The notes: generated by a model from the letters alone, not told the origin. A stretch of 64,000 nt of DNA from Caenimonas aquaedulcis (GCF_015831345.1 NZ_JADWYS010000001.1:2632618-2696617), one strand, 5' to 3'. Positions 50,199-62,110 are shown, numbered from the stretch's first letter. Translations and numbers: made by a program.

Positions 50199-50698
50199 GA
50201 TGCAGTGAGGTCCAGGTACATGTGATTCTTGTCGAACGGCCGGCCGTCGACCTTGATCGCGCGCGGTTCGATGCCGAAGGAGCGAAAGCCCGCGGCTTCA
50301 TAGAGTCGGGTGGCGGCGGCGTTGCCCTCGGTGACGGTGAGCACCAGCAATTCGAGGCCGGCGTCGCGCGCGTGCGCGAGCAGCGCGTCCACGAGCCCGC
50401 GGCCCACGCCGGCGCCCGCGTTTTCCGGCGCGACGTACATGCCGACGACCGTGGCCTTGTGGCGCGCCTTCTCGCGCGTCTCGCGCTCGAGGCCCACCAT
50501 GCCGCACAGCTGCGCGCCCTCGCAGGCCCCCCAGAACATCGTGTTGTCGGCGGCGAGGCGCGCGCGCGACTTCTCGACGGGCTGCTTGTCCTCTTCACCG
50601 AAGCTGGAGGTGAAAGCCTGCGGGGACTCCTTGAGCGCGCGCAGGCGCAGCGCGCGGTACGCCTGCGCGTCGTCGGGGCCGAGGCGGCGGATCTGCAT
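50195..50698 (-). CDS. GNAT-family N-acetyltransferase
   Basis: The 167-residue protein has the acetyl-CoA site VVGMYVAPENAGAGVGRGLVDALLAHA (read in pieces) and the C-terminal NAAATRLYEAAGFRSFG. N-terminal RRLGPDDAQAYRALRLRAL is typical of RimJ-like GNATs. It would acetylate an amine; its role in the operon is unclear, perhaps detoxifying the amine substrate. 4 bp after the M20 peptidase stop; stop overlaps the ADH ATG. Confidence 0.9.
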   Translation of the reverse strand: MQIRRLGPDDAQAYRALRLRALKESPQAFTSSFGEEDKQPVEKSRARLAADNTMFWGACEGAQLCGMVGLERETREKARHKATVVGMYVAPENAGAGVGRGLVDALLAHARDAGLELLVLTVTEGNAAATRLYEAAGFRSFGIEPRAIKVDGRPFDKNHMYLDLTAS

Positions 50699-50702
50699 CG
50701 GG

Positions 50703-51992
50703 CTAGGGCCGCGTGAGCCGGTAGATGAACAGGGCCGCGCGGATCGCGCCGCGTTCGATGGAGGCGATCTCCAGGTCTTCGTCGTCGGTGTGCGAGCCGT
50801 TGCCCGACGCGCCCAGGCCGTCGATGCCCGTCGTATAGGGCGCCGCGAACTGCACGTCGCCCGCGCCGCGCATGGACGGGTCCAGCGTGCCGATGGGCCC
50901 GAGGCCCGCGTCCGCGCTGGTCTTCGAATAGGCCTCGATCAAGCGCGCACCCGCTTCGGTGGGAGGCATGGGCGGATAGCCGTCGCGAAACGAGAGCGTC
51001 GCGCTCGTGCCGGGCAGCGACGCCGCCACGATTTCGCGCATGCGGCGCTTCACGCGCTCGCCCTGTTCGGGCGTGAGGTAGCGCAGGTCGCCGCGCGCCT
51101 GGAAGTCGCGGGCGATGACGTTGGTCTTGCCGAACGCGGTACCGCTCGCCGTGTCGTCCGAGTATGCGACGTCGGTGCCGCCCAGTACCACGCCCACGTT
51201 GAACGTGAGGCTCGGTTCGATCAGCTGGTCCCGGAAGGCGTTGAGGATGCGCGTGCCCTCGTAGATCGCGCCGTAGCCGGCGCCGGGCGTGAACACACCG
51301 GCCGAGTGGCCGGGCTTGCCCTTCACGTGCAGCGTCCAGCCGCCCGAGGAACGGCGCGAGATGCTCGCGTAACCCATGCCGCCCTGGCGCGCCGCGCCTT
51401 CGAATGACAGCGCGTAGTCGCTGCGTTTGGCCATCGCGATCAGGTCCGCACGGCCGATCTCGCGTGGCGAGCCGGTGCGCTCCTCGTCGCCGGTGAAGAT
51501 CACCTCGATGCGCGCCGTGTCCAGCGCGCCCACCGCCTTGAGCGCGCGCAGCGCCTCGATGACGATGACGTCGCCGCCCTTCATGTCGTTCACGCCCTGG
51601 CCGCGCACGCGGTCGCCGCGGCGCTCCCACAGGGCGACGGCGCTGTCCTTCTCGAACACGGTGTCCATGTGGCCCATGAGCATCACGCGCTTGCCCTGCC
51701 CGCCGTCGTGGGAGGCGATGAGGTGGCCACCGCGCTTCATCTCGGGCGGCATCTCGGCCCAGCGGGTCTTGAAGCCCAGCGCGTCGAACTCGGCGCGGAA
51801 GACGCGGCCTACTTCGCGCACGCCCTCTGCGTTGAGCGTGCCGCTGTTGATGCGCACCGCCTTCTCCAGCAGCTCGAGCGCTTGCGGCGTGCGCTGCTTC
51901 ACCGCGGCCACGATCCGCTGCTCGGTGTCGCTCAGCTGGGCGTGCGCCGCGCCGGCCAGGGCCAGCAGGCAGGTGAGGGCGATGCGTTTCAA
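50703..51992 (-). CDS. Secreted M20 peptidase, glutamate carboxypeptidase-like
   Basis: The 429-residue precursor has a signal peptide (MKRIALTCLLALAGAAHA) and the M20A/CPG2 metal motifs LMGHMDTVF, GVNDMKGGDV and FTGDEERTGSP, with a dimerisation lid and C-terminal SHTDDEDLE. Carboxypeptidase G2-like enzymes release C-terminal glutamate from N-acyl substrates in the periplasm. Its place in a gamma-glutamyl operon suggests that it supplies or recycles glutamate or frees an amine conjugate outside. 16 bp after the GS-like gene. Confidence 0.9.
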   Translation of the reverse strand: MKRIALTCLLALAGAAHAQLSDTEQRIVAAVKQRTPQALELLEKAVRINSGTLNAEGVREVGRVFRAEFDALGFKTRWAEMPPEMKRGGHLIASHDGGQGKRVMLMGHMDTVFEKDSAVALWERRGDRVRGQGVNDMKGGDVIVIEALRALKAVGALDTARIEVIFTGDEERTGSPREIGRADLIAMAKRSDYALSFEGAARQGGMGYASISRRSSGGWTLHVKGKPGHSAGVFTPGAGYGAIYEGTRILNAFRDQLIEPSLTFNVGVVLGGTDVAYSDDTASGTAFGKTNVIARDFQARGDLRYLTPEQGERVKRRMREIVAASLPGTSATLSFRDGYPPMPPTEAGARLIEAYSKTSADAGLGPIGTLDPSMRGAGDVQFAAPYTTGIDGLGASGNGSHTDDEDLEIASIERGAIRAALFIYRLTRP

Positions 51993-52008
51993 GCTCGTCT
52001 CCGGCGGT

Positions 52009-53370
52009 TCAGATGATCTCGAAGTAGCGCTTCAGCTCCCAGTCGGTGACGCCGTCGAGCCATTGGCGCCACTCCCATTCGCGCGTGGCGGCGAAGTGGT
52101 CGACGAAGGTGTCGCCGAGCATTTCGCGCGCGATCTTCGAGTTCTTGAAGTTGCGCGTCGTCTCGATCAGCGTGCGCGGTGCGCGCGGGATGTTCTCCGC
52201 GCCCTGGTTGGTGCCCGTGATCGGCGGCGCGGTGAGCTTCAGGCCCTTCTCCACGCCGTAGATGCCCGCGGCGATCACCGCGGCCATGGCGAGGTACGGG
52301 TTCACGTCGGCGCCGGGGCAGCGCGTCTCCAGCCGCGTGGACTTCACGCCGCCCGCGATCACGCGGAAGCTCGCCGTGCGGTTGTCGATGCCCCAGGTCG
52401 GCTTGACGGGCGCCCAGAAGCCGTCGACGAGCCGCTTGTAGCTGTTGATGGTCGGCCAGAACATCGGCGCGAATTCCATCAGGCACAGCACCTGGCCCGC
52501 GAGGTAGCTCTCGAAGAGCTTGCTCATCTTGCGCGGGCTCTTCGCATCGTAGAACTGGTTGGCCTTGCCGTCCGACAGGCTCTGGTGGATGTGGCCGCTG
52601 CAACCCGGCAGGTGCTGGTTCCACTTCGCCATGAAGCTCGGCATGATGCCGAAGCGCGTGCCGATCTCCTTCGCGCCGGTCTTGAAGAGGATGGCCCGAT
52701 CCGCCTGCAGCAGCGCCTCGCTGAAGCCGAGCGCCGCTTCGTAGACGCCGGGCCCCGTTTCGGTGTGCAGCCCTTCGATCGGCACGTTGAAGGCGAGCAT
52801 CTCGTCCATCAGCGCGTTGAAGAATTCGCGGTTCTGGTTCACGCGCAGTAGGGAGTAACCGAACATGCCCGGGGTGAGCGTCTCGGGCCCCACGCCCTTC
52901 TTGTCGGCCCAGCTTTGCGGTGTCTCGCGGAAGTTGAACCACTCGTACTCCATGCCCGTCATGACCTGGAAGCCGAGCTTCTCCGCGCGTTTCAACACGC
53001 GCTTGAGCGTCTGGCGCGGGCACACCTCGTAGGGGGATCCGTCGGCGTTGATGAATTCGCCGAGGAAGAAATCGATGCCGCCGTCCCAGGGCACGTTGCG
53101 GTGCGTGTCCAGGTCCAGCCGCGCGAGCGCGTCCGGAAAGCCGTGCTGCCAGCCGGTGACGGTGGCATTGTCGTAGCAGTTGTCGCTGGAGTCCCAGCCG
53201 AAGACAACGTCGCAGAAGCCGAAGCCCGAGTCCGCGGCGCCCTCGAACTTGTCCTTGTGCAGGTACTTGCCCCGAAGGATGCCGTCGATGTCGCTGCAGG
53301 CGACCTTGACTTTGCTGGCGCCGGATTTGCGGATCTTCGCCAGGGCGGGGTGGGTTTTGCTCGTGGCCAT
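52009..53370 (-). CDS. Glutamine-synthetase-like gamma-glutamyl amine ligase (PuuA/IpuC/GlnA4 type)
   Basis: The 453-residue protein has the GS beta-grasp N-terminal region (KVACSDIDGILRGKYLHKDKF) and catalytic motifs GMEYEWF, GPGVYEAAL, GCSGHIHQSL, NRTASFRVIAGG and ETRCPGADVNPYLAMAA. Divergent N-terminus and length match ligases that join glutamate to amines rather than ammonia. No Tyr adenylylation motif as in GlnA. It would start the pathway by gamma-glutamylating an amine, with ATP. First gene of the operon; a hairpin repeat lies just upstream. Confidence 0.9.
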   Translation of the reverse strand: MATSKTHPALAKIRKSGASKVKVACSDIDGILRGKYLHKDKFEGAADSGFGFCDVVFGWDSSDNCYDNATVTGWQHGFPDALARLDLDTHRNVPWDGGIDFFLGEFINADGSPYEVCPRQTLKRVLKRAEKLGFQVMTGMEYEWFNFRETPQSWADKKGVGPETLTPGMFGYSLLRVNQNREFFNALMDEMLAFNVPIEGLHTETGPGVYEAALGFSEALLQADRAILFKTGAKEIGTRFGIMPSFMAKWNQHLPGCSGHIHQSLSDGKANQFYDAKSPRKMSKLFESYLAGQVLCLMEFAPMFWPTINSYKRLVDGFWAPVKPTWGIDNRTASFRVIAGGVKSTRLETRCPGADVNPYLAMAAVIAAGIYGVEKGLKLTAPPITGTNQGAENIPRAPRTLIETTRNFKNSKIAREMLGDTFVDHFAATREWEWRQWLDGVTDWELKRYFEII

Positions 53371-53391
53371 TGTTTGTTGCTCTTCCTGTGT

Positions 53392-53532
53392 ATTTTCGAA
53401 CGCAGAGGACGCAGAGTTTTCGCAGAGGGCGCAGAGAAATTCAAGGAGCCGAACTCAAGACATTCTCTTGTGAACTTCTCTGGTATTCCTCTGCGTCCTC
53501 TGCGAAACCTCTGCGTTCTCTGCGTTCAAAAT
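53392..53532. repeat. Long inverted repeat built of GCAGAGGAC-type heptads
   Basis: Arms 53392-53440 and 53485-53532 are reverse complements over ~48 bp with one indel and four differences, two of which keep G-U pairing. Each arm is a series of CGCAGAG units; the 44-nt loop is 53441-53484. It lies between the phnW stop and the GS-like gene start, so it may end phnW transcription or process the mRNA. Similar CGCAGAG-rich hairpins occur between genes in many proteobacteria. Confidence 0.85.
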
Positions 53533-53552
53533 TTCCTCGCGCATCCACCCAC

Positions 53553-54671
53553 TCAAATCGCAGGCTCGCCCGACGCAATTCCCATGTCTTCCAACGCCAG
53601 GGCTACCGCCGCGACCGCCTGCTCCATCTCGTTCGGGCCGATGGCGCCGATACAGCCTACGCGAAAAGTTTCGACCTGTGTGAGCTTGCCGGGATACAGG
53701 ATGAATCCGCGCTGGCGCGCCGACGCATAGAAAGTCTTGAAGTCGTAGCGCGCATCGCCCGGCGCGTTGAACGTGACGATGATCGGCGCCTGGATCGCCG
53801 GGTCCAGGAAGGGGATGAAACCCAGGCGCGACATGCCATGGATGAGCGTCTGGTAGTTCTGCGTGTAGCGCGCCAGGCGCGCCGGCTGGCCGCCTTCCGC
53901 CTCGAACTGCGCGATCGCCTCGGCCAGCGCCACCACCACGTGCGTGGGCGGCGTGAAGCGCCACTGGCCCGTCTTTTCCATATAGACGTACTGGTCGTGC
54001 AGGTCCATCGCGAGCGACTGGCTGCGGCCCGCGCAGGCGTCCAGCACCGCCTTGCGGATGAAGACGAAGCCCATGCCCGGCACGCCTTCCAGGCACTTGC
54101 CGCTGGCCGCGATCAGCGCGTCGAAGCGCGTCTCGCGCGCATCGATGGGCAGCGCCGCGAAGGAACTCATCGCGTCCACGATCAGGCCCTTGCCGTGCTG
54201 CGCGCAGACGTCCGCCACCTCCTGCAGCGGGTTCCAGACGCCCGCGCCCGTTTCGCAATGGATGAGCACGACGTGCGTGATGGTCTTGTCCGCCGCGAGC
54301 TTGTCGGCCAGCGCGGCGGGCGACACCTGGGACGCCTCGTCGAATCCCATCACCGTGCAGGTGCGGCCCATGAGCGTGGTGAGCTTCGCCGCGCGCTTGC
54401 AGTACGCGCCGTTGTCCAGCACCAGCACGTGGCCGTCGCGCGGCACCAGCGTCGCGACCGCCGCCTCGACACTGAAGGTGCCGCTGCCCTGCAGGGGCAC
54501 GACGACGTGCGTGTCCTCGCCGTGGATGATCCTGAGCAGGCTGCGCCGCACGCGCGCCGTGACGTCGTTGAAGTCGCTGTCCCACGAGCCCCAGTCGCGC
54601 AGCATCGCCAGCTTGGTGCGCAGCGTCGTGGTGAGCGGTCCGGGGGTGAGGAGGATTTTGTCGCGATCCAT
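53553..54671 (-). CDS. phnW: 2-aminoethylphosphonate--pyruvate transaminase
   Basis: The 372-residue class V PLP aminotransferase starts [20 protein letters not shown] and has [23 protein letters not shown] and the PLP lysine in [14 protein letters not shown]. It transfers the amino group of AEP to pyruvate, giving phosphonoacetaldehyde and alanine. Start at 54671 is preceded by GGAGA. It follows the importer genes in one minus-strand operon; PhnY and PhnA that use its product are on the divergent plus-strand side. Confidence 0.96.
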   Translation of the reverse strand: MDRDKILLTPGPLTTTLRTKLAMLRDWGSWDSDFNDVTARVRRSLLRIIHGEDTHVVVPLQGSGTFSVEAAVATLVPRDGHVLVLDNGAYCKRAAKLTTLMGRTCTVMGFDEASQVSPAALADKLAADKTITHVVLIHCETGAGVWNPLQEVADVCAQHGKGLIVDAMSSFAALPIDARETRFDALIAASGKCLEGVPGMGFVFIRKAVLDACAGRSQSLAMDLHDQYVYMEKTGQWRFTPPTHVVVALAEAIAQFEAEGGQPARLARYTQNYQTLIHGMSRLGFIPFLDPAIQAPIIVTFNAPGDARYDFKTFYASARQRGFILYPGKLTQVETFRVGCIGAIGPNEMEQAVAAVALALEDMGIASGEPAI

Positions 54672-54688
54672 GTCGTGTCTCCGTAGTT

Positions 54689-56407
54689 CTATCGATCCGT
54701 CGTGCGCCATGCCTGGGTGCGGCGGTTCACCCACCAAGCCAGCGCCATGAAAAGCAAAGTCGCGACGGCCGACGCCGCCCCGATCAGCACCGCCATCGCG
54801 GCGGCGGCGCCGATCTCGCCGGCTTCGTCGAGGTTGAGGATCGCGATCGACGCCACCTTGGTCTCGGGCGAATAGAGGAACACCACCGCCGAGATCGTCG
54901 TCATGGCGTTGATGAAGAAGTAGCGGGCGATGTCCACGAGCGCCGGTGTGCAGATCGGCAGCGTCACCCGCCAGAAGGTCTTGAAGAACGGGACCTTGAG
55001 CGACGCGCTGACCGCCTCGAATTCGCTGTCGAGCGATTTCAGCGCCGTCACGGCCGTCAGGTGTCCCGTCGTATAAAAGTGCACGATGGTGCACAGCGTG
55101 AGCAGCGCGAGCGTGTGGTACAGGCCGTTGAGCGGATTCTTCGGCTCGTTGAAGAAGAAGATGTAGCCCAGCCCGAGCACCAGCCCCGGCACCGCCATCG
55201 GCAGCATCGCGAGCAGCTTGACGATGCCGCGCAGGCCCGGCGCGCCCTGCGTCTTTTCCATGAGGTACGCGCCGCAGAACACGAGCGCCGTGCCGAACAC
55301 CGCGGTGCCCGCCGCCATCTTCAGGCTGTTGACGAAGCCCTCGCCGACTTCCGCGTCCACCAGGCCCATGACGTAATGACGCAGGCTGGGGCTGAGGTTG
55401 TAGGGCCAGAAGCTCGCGAAGGACGCGAAGATCGCCATGCCCAGCATCGCGAGCACGAGGAAGGCGATGAACGAGCAGTAGAGCGTCATGGCGGCGTCGT
55501 ACCTGGCCGAGCGCTTGGGCCGGTAAGGCACGGCGCGGGCCGTGAGCATCGCGGTCTGGCGGCGGCTCACGTAGCCGTCCACCGCGAAGGTGACGATGGC
55601 CGGCGCGAGCAGCAGGATCGCCACCACGGCGCCCTTGGAAAAATCCTGCTGGCCGATGACGAGCTTGAAGACGTCCGTGGCCAGCACGTTGAAGCTGCCG
55701 CCGATCACCTTGGGGATGCCGAAGTCGGTGATGACCAGCGTGAAGGTGACGAGCGCGGCCGAGATGAGCCCGTATTTCGCCCCGGGCAGCGTGATGGTGA
55801 AGAACTTGCGCGCGGCGCTCGTGCCCATCGCATCCGCCGCCTCGTACAGGCGCGCGTCCGACAGGCTGAGCGCCGTGACGAGGATCATCAGCGCATGCGG
55901 AAACACCGCGAAGCACTCGGCGATGACGATGCCCGGCGCGCCGTAGATTTCGCGCCAGCCGAGCTGCACGATCCAGGCTTTCAGCACGCCCTGGTTGCCG
56001 AACCAGTAGATGAGCGAGATCGCCGACAGCAGCGACGGCGCGAGAAGGGGGATGAGCGTGATGCCGCGAAAGAGCGGCTTGAGCGGCATGCAGGAGCGCG
56101 CAAGCGCGTAGGCGAAGCCGAAGGCGAGCGGCACCGCGATCATCGTGACCACCGACGACACCCACAGGCTGTTCCACAGGCTGCCGAGCAGCGACGGCGT
56201 CTTGGCGTATTCGACGAAGTTGGCGAGCGCCACGAATTCGCCGTCCTTGCCCTGCAGCGCCTGCACGAGGATGGTGAGCAGCGGCAGCGCGAGGAACGCG
56301 ACGAGCGCGAGCGCCACAAGGAACAGCGCGACGTGCGCGACGCGATCGGTCCAGTGGGACGTTTGCTTCACGGGCGCGGTGTTGACCGCTGGCAGCACGG
56401 CGGACAT
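54689..56407 (-). CDS. phnU: AEP ABC transporter, fused double permease
   Basis: The 572-residue protein has ~12 helices and two ABC-permease halves, each with an EAA-like cytoplasmic loop ([21 protein letters not shown] ~residue 185 and [22 protein letters not shown] ~ residue 460, given approximately). One fused chain replaces separate PhnU and PhnV, like FbpB-type permeases. It works with PhnT and PhnS; gaps to phnT and phnW are 13 and 17 bp. Confidence 0.9.
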   Translation of the reverse strand: MSAVLPAVNTAPVKQTSHWTDRVAHVALFLVALALVAFLALPLLTILVQALQGKDGEFVALANFVEYAKTPSLLGSLWNSLWVSSVVTMIAVPLAFGFAYALARSCMPLKPLFRGITLIPLLAPSLLSAISLIYWFGNQGVLKAWIVQLGWREIYGAPGIVIAECFAVFPHALMILVTALSLSDARLYEAADAMGTSAARKFFTITLPGAKYGLISAALVTFTLVITDFGIPKVIGGSFNVLATDVFKLVIGQQDFSKGAVVAILLLAPAIVTFAVDGYVSRRQTAMLTARAVPYRPKRSARYDAAMTLYCSFIAFLVLAMLGMAIFASFASFWPYNLSPSLRHYVMGLVDAEVGEGFVNSLKMAAGTAVFGTALVFCGAYLMEKTQGAPGLRGIVKLLAMLPMAVPGLVLGLGYIFFFNEPKNPLNGLYHTLALLTLCTIVHFYTTGHLTAVTALKSLDSEFEAVSASLKVPFFKTFWRVTLPICTPALVDIARYFFINAMTTISAVVFLYSPETKVASIAILNLDEAGEIGAAAAMAVLIGAASAVATLLFMALAWWVNRRTQAWRTTDR

Positions 56408-56420
56408 CGGGGTCGAATCC

Positions 56421-57485
56421 CTAGAAGACCTTGATGCGCTCGGGCAGCAGCTTCAGCTTGAGCGGCGAGCCCTCCCGCAGCGACTGCTCGGACAGGTAGT
56501 TGAGCGAGAGGTACACCGTGAGCTTGTTCGCATCCAGCGCAGGCGAAGCCACGCGCACGTGGCAGTAGGAGCCGAGGAACTCGATCTTCTCGATGTTCGC
56601 GTCGAAGACGTGCGGGTCGCCGTCGGCGATGGGCCGCGCGAGCACGTCCTCGGGCCGCAGGTACACGCGCGCTTCGCGGTCTTCCCCGTCGCACGGGATG
56701 CTCAGGCTGCCGAAGCGCAGTTCGCCGCGCGCGACCTTCGCGGGCAGCACGTTCACCTTGCCCACGAAGTCCGCGACGAAAGGCGAGGCCGGTTCGCGGT
56801 AGATGTCCAGCGGCGTGCCGACCTGCTCGATCACGCCGTGGTTCATCACCACGATGCGGTCGGCCACCGACAGCGCCTCTTCCTGGTCGTGCGTGACCAT
56901 GATCGTCGTCACGCCCACCTTCTGCTGGAGCGCGCGGATCTCCTGGCGCAGGCGCACGCGCTCCAGCGCGTCCAGCGCGGAGAGCGGCTCGTCGAGCAGC
57001 AGCAATCCCGGCGAAGTCGCGAGCGCGCGCGCCAGCGCGATGCGCTGCTGCTGCCCGCCGGACAGCTGCGCGGGGTACTTGCCTTCGCTGCCCGGCAGGC
57101 CCACGAGCTTCACGAGTTCCGTCACGCGCTTGCGGATGTCGGCGCGCGGCGTCTTGCGGTTGACGAGGCCGTAGGCCACGTTGTCCGCGACGCTCAGGTT
57201 GGGAAAGAGCGCGTAGCTCTGGAAGACGATGCCGTAGTCGCGCTGCGCGGGCGGCAGCCGCGAGATGTCGCGCCCGCCCTGCCACACCTCGCCGGAGGTC
57301 TGCACCTCCAGGCCCGCGATGATGCGCAGGAGCGTGGTCTTGCCGCAGCCCGACGGGCCCAGGAAGCAGACGAACTCGCCCCGGCGGATGTCCAGGTTGA
57401 TGTCGTTCAGCGCGGTGAAGGCGCCGAACTCCTTGCGCACGTGGCGCAGTTCCAGAAATGCCGCCGGCGCCACCGCGCTCGTCAC
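56421..57485 (-). CDS. phnT: AEP ABC transporter, ATP-binding protein
   Basis: The 354-residue ATPase has Walker A GPSGCGKTTL, Q-loop VFQSYALFPN, signature LSGGQQQRIALARAL, Walker B LLLLDEPLSALD and the switch His TIMVTHDQ. A C-terminal TOBE-like regulatory domain follows (~240-354; VYLRPEDVLARP). Start is a GTG at 57485 overlapping the phnS stop (GTGA). It powers uptake of AEP. Confidence 0.93.
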   Translation of the reverse strand: MTSAVAPAAFLELRHVRKEFGAFTALNDINLDIRRGEFVCFLGPSGCGKTTLLRIIAGLEVQTSGEVWQGGRDISRLPPAQRDYGIVFQSYALFPNLSVADNVAYGLVNRKTPRADIRKRVTELVKLVGLPGSEGKYPAQLSGGQQQRIALARALATSPGLLLLDEPLSALDALERVRLRQEIRALQQKVGVTTIMVTHDQEEALSVADRIVVMNHGVIEQVGTPLDIYREPASPFVADFVGKVNVLPAKVARGELRFGSLSIPCDGEDREARVYLRPEDVLARPIADGDPHVFDANIEKIEFLGSYCHVRVASPALDANKLTVYLSLNYLSEQSLREGSPLKLKLLPERIKVF

Positions 57486-58522
57486 TTCTTCGGTTCGCTC
57501 TTGGCGTCGTAGCGCTTGTTCCATTCGGCGAGGATCCGCTCGCGGTTGTCCGCCGCCCAGTTGAAGTCCATCTTCACCAGGCGTGCCTCGTAGTCCTTCG
57601 GCACGTTGGCCAGCGGCGGCGCGAGGCCCGGCTGCGCGGTGATCGCGAAGTTCTTGCCGTACAGCATCATCGCGTCCTTGCTGGAAGCCCAGTCCGCGAG
57701 CTTCTTCGCGGCGGCCAGGTGCTTGGTGCCCTTGTGGATGCCGAAGGCCTCCAGGTCCCAGCCGAGGCCCTCCTTCGGGAACACGAGGTCGATGGGCGCG
57801 CCCTTGGCCTTGTTGCTGTTGCCGCGGTATTCGAAGGAGATGCCCATCACGTACTCGCCGGCCGCCGCCATGTTGCAGGGCTTGGAGCCCGAGTGCGTGT
57901 ACTGCGCCATGTTCTCGTGCAGCGCGTCCATGTACTTCCAGCCGCCGCCCTTGCCGTTGTCGTCGCCGAAGAGCGTGAGCCAGGCGGTGACGTCGAAGTA
58001 GCCGGTGCCGCTGGACGCGGGGTTGGGCATCACGATCTGGCCCTTGTAGACCGGCTTGGTGAGGTCTTTCCAGGTCTCCGGCTTGGGAATGTTCTTCTTG
58101 CCCGCTTCCACGGTGTTGAAGCAGATGGTGGCACCCCACACGTCCATGCCGAACCAGGCCGGCACCTTCTTCTTGTCGCGGTACTGGCTCATGATGCCGT
58201 CGAGGTTGAGCGGCGCGTACGGCTCGAGCATGCCCTGCTTGTCCAGGAGGGCGAGGCTGGAGGCGGCCACGCCCATCACCACGTCGGCCTGCGGGTTGGC
58301 CTTCTCGGCGAGCAGCTTGGCGGTGATGACACCGGTGGAGTCGCGCACCCACTTGATCTCGATGTCCGGGTAGGACTTGTTGAAGCCCTCCTGGTAGGCC
58401 TTGATCTGGTCGGTCTCCAGCGCGGTGTAGACGAGCAGCTGGGTCTTCTGGGCGAAGGCGCCCGCGCTGGCCGCGGCGAGCGCCGCCAGCAGGAAAGGCT
58501 TGATGACGAGAGACGCGCGCAT
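57482..58522 (-). CDS. phnS: AEP ABC transporter, periplasmic substrate-binding protein
   Basis: The 346-residue precursor has a signal peptide (MRASLVIKPFLLAALAAASAGAFA) read in two pieces and an iron(III)/AEP-type binding-protein fold: LLVYTALETDQIKAYQEGF, PNPASSGTGYFDVTAW and FEYRGNSNKAKGAPIDL. Member of the family 1 solute-binding proteins next to phnTUW. First gene of the minus-strand operon; it is preceded by a GACAA-n3-TTGTC palindrome that may be an operator. Confidence 0.93.
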   Translation of the reverse strand: MRASLVIKPFLLAALAAASAGAFAQKTQLLVYTALETDQIKAYQEGFNKSYPDIEIKWVRDSTGVITAKLLAEKANPQADVVMGVAASSLALLDKQGMLEPYAPLNLDGIMSQYRDKKKVPAWFGMDVWGATICFNTVEAGKKNIPKPETWKDLTKPVYKGQIVMPNPASSGTGYFDVTAWLTLFGDDNGKGGGWKYMDALHENMAQYTHSGSKPCNMAAAGEYVMGISFEYRGNSNKAKGAPIDLVFPKEGLGWDLEAFGIHKGTKHLAAAKKLADWASSKDAMMLYGKNFAITAQPGLAPPLANVPKDYEARLVKMDFNWAADNRERILAEWNKRYDAKSEPKK

Positions 58523-58581
58523 GAAGAACTCCTCTAGGACAAAAAGGTTTCGATACTGCGGACCACCGGTGACGGCGCGAT

Positions 58582-58594
58582 GACAACACTTGTC
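58582..58594. promoter_or_regulatory. Putative PhnR operator before phnS
   Basis: Perfect dyad GACAA-cac-TTGTC, 60 bp before the phnS ATG in the divergent intergenic region. It shares the TTGTC/GACAA half-site with the second dyad near the regulator gene. GntR/FCD regulators bind short dyads of this kind. Confidence 0.45.
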
Positions 58595-58668
58595 CCGTCC
58601 CCGCCTCGCGCTCGGCCTTGAAAATTCATTTGACGCCGCACCGCAGAGGTTGTCAATTGTTTTTTGCA

Positions 58669-58682
58669 GATTGTTGACAATC
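58669..58682. promoter_or_regulatory. Putative autoregulatory operator before the GntR gene
   Basis: Perfect dyad GATTGT-tg-ACAATC, 27 bp before the regulator start at 58709; a further TTGTC half-site lies at ~58650. The position over the likely promoter fits autorepression. Confidence 0.45.
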
Positions 58683-58708
58683 CACCGGATGCTGCTCTAA
58701 TGCGGGGC

Positions 58709-60652
<1,944 letters not shown>

Positions 60653-60653
<1 letters not shown>

Positions 60654-62110
60654 TGGACCGCGCCGCGCAATTCATCCGTGACCGCGGCCTGGATGCGATG
60701 CGCATCGCGGGCCGGAAGGTCGGCGCCGGCCGGGACCGCGCGATCGACGTCTTCAACCCGTACACCAACGAGCGCATCGGCACCGTGCCGAAGGCGACGC
60801 TGGAAGAAGTGCGCCAGGCGTTCGAGACCGCGCACGCGTTCCGGCCCACGCTCACGCGCTACGAACGCGCGGCGATCCTCCACAAGGCCGCCGCGCTGGT
60901 GCGCGAACGGCTCGACGACATCGCAGGCCTCATCACGGCCGAAGCGGGCCTGTGCCTGAAGGACTCGATCTACGAGGCGGGCCGCGTGAGCGACGTGCTG
61001 CTCTTCGGCGCGAACGAGGTGCTCAAGGACGACGGCCAGATCTTCAGCTGCGACCTGACGCCGCACGGCAAGAAGCGGCGCGTGTACACGCAGCGCTCGC
61101 CACTGCTCGGCGTGATCACCGCGATCACACCGTTCAACCACCCGATGAACCAGGTGGCGCACAAGGTGGTGCCCAGTGTCGCGACCAATAACCGCATGGT
61201 GCTCAAGCCCTCCGAGAAGGTGCCCTTCTCGGCCATCTTCTTCGCGGACCTGCTCTACGAAGCCGGCCTGCCGCCGGAGATGCTGCACGTCGTCACCGGC
61301 GATCCGCGCGAGATCGCCGACGAGCTCATCACGAACGAGCACGTCGACCTCGTGACCTTCACGGGCGGCGTGTCCATCGGCAAGTACATTGCGCGGACCG
61401 CCGGCTACCGCCGCGTGGTGCTGGAGCTGGGCGGCAACGACCCGATCATCGTGATGGAGGACGCCGACATCGACGAGGCCTCCACGCTCGCGACGCAGGG
61501 CTCCTACAAGAATTCCGGCCAGCGCTGCACGGCGGTCAAGCGGATGCTCGTGCACGAGTCCGTCGCGGCACGCTTCACCGAGCAGGTGGTGGAGAAGACG
61601 CGCGCGTGGAAATTCGGCGACCCGCTGGACAAGGGCAACGACATGGGCACCGTGATCGACGCGGCCGCGGCGGAGCTGTTCCAGTCGCGCGTCAACGATG
61701 CCGTGTCGCAAGGGGCGCGGCTGCTCGCGGGCAACCAGCGCGACGGCGCGCTCTATTCGCCCACCGTGCTCGCAGACGTGCGGCCGGAAATGACCGTGGT
61801 GCGAGAGGAAACCTTCGGGCCCGTCTCGCCGATCATCCGCTTCAAGTCGATCGACGAAGCCATCGCGATTTCCAACGGCACGGCCTATGGCCTGTCGAGC
61901 TCCGTGTGCACCAACCGGCTGGACTACATCACGCGCTTCGTGAGCGAGCTGCAAGTGGGCAGCGTGAACGTGCGCGAGGTACCGGGCTACCGGCTGGAGC
62001 TCACGCCCTTCGGCGGCATCAAGGACTCGGGCCTGGGCTACAAGGAAGGCGTGCAGGAGGCGATGAAGAGCTTCACCAACCTCAAGACCTATTCGCTGCC
62101 ATGGGCTTGA
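60653..62110 (+). CDS. phnY: Phosphonoacetaldehyde dehydrogenase
   Basis: The 485-residue ALDH has VTAITPFNHPMNQVAHKV-type coenzyme-binding sequence, LELGGNDP (Glu) and NSGQRCTAVKR (nucleophilic Cys), and EETFGPVSPII. In this locus it turns PhnW-made phosphonoacetaldehyde into phosphonoacetate for PhnA. The ATG at 60653 overlaps the phnA stop; the longer open frame upstream is a shadow of phnA. The 3' end overlaps the HD gene by 10 bp. Confidence 0.94.

Noticed and set aside
53392..53532. CRISPR array (repeated CGCAGAG units)
   Set aside because: Units are 7-9 bp with no unique spacers, and the two blocks are inverted to each other; no cas genes.
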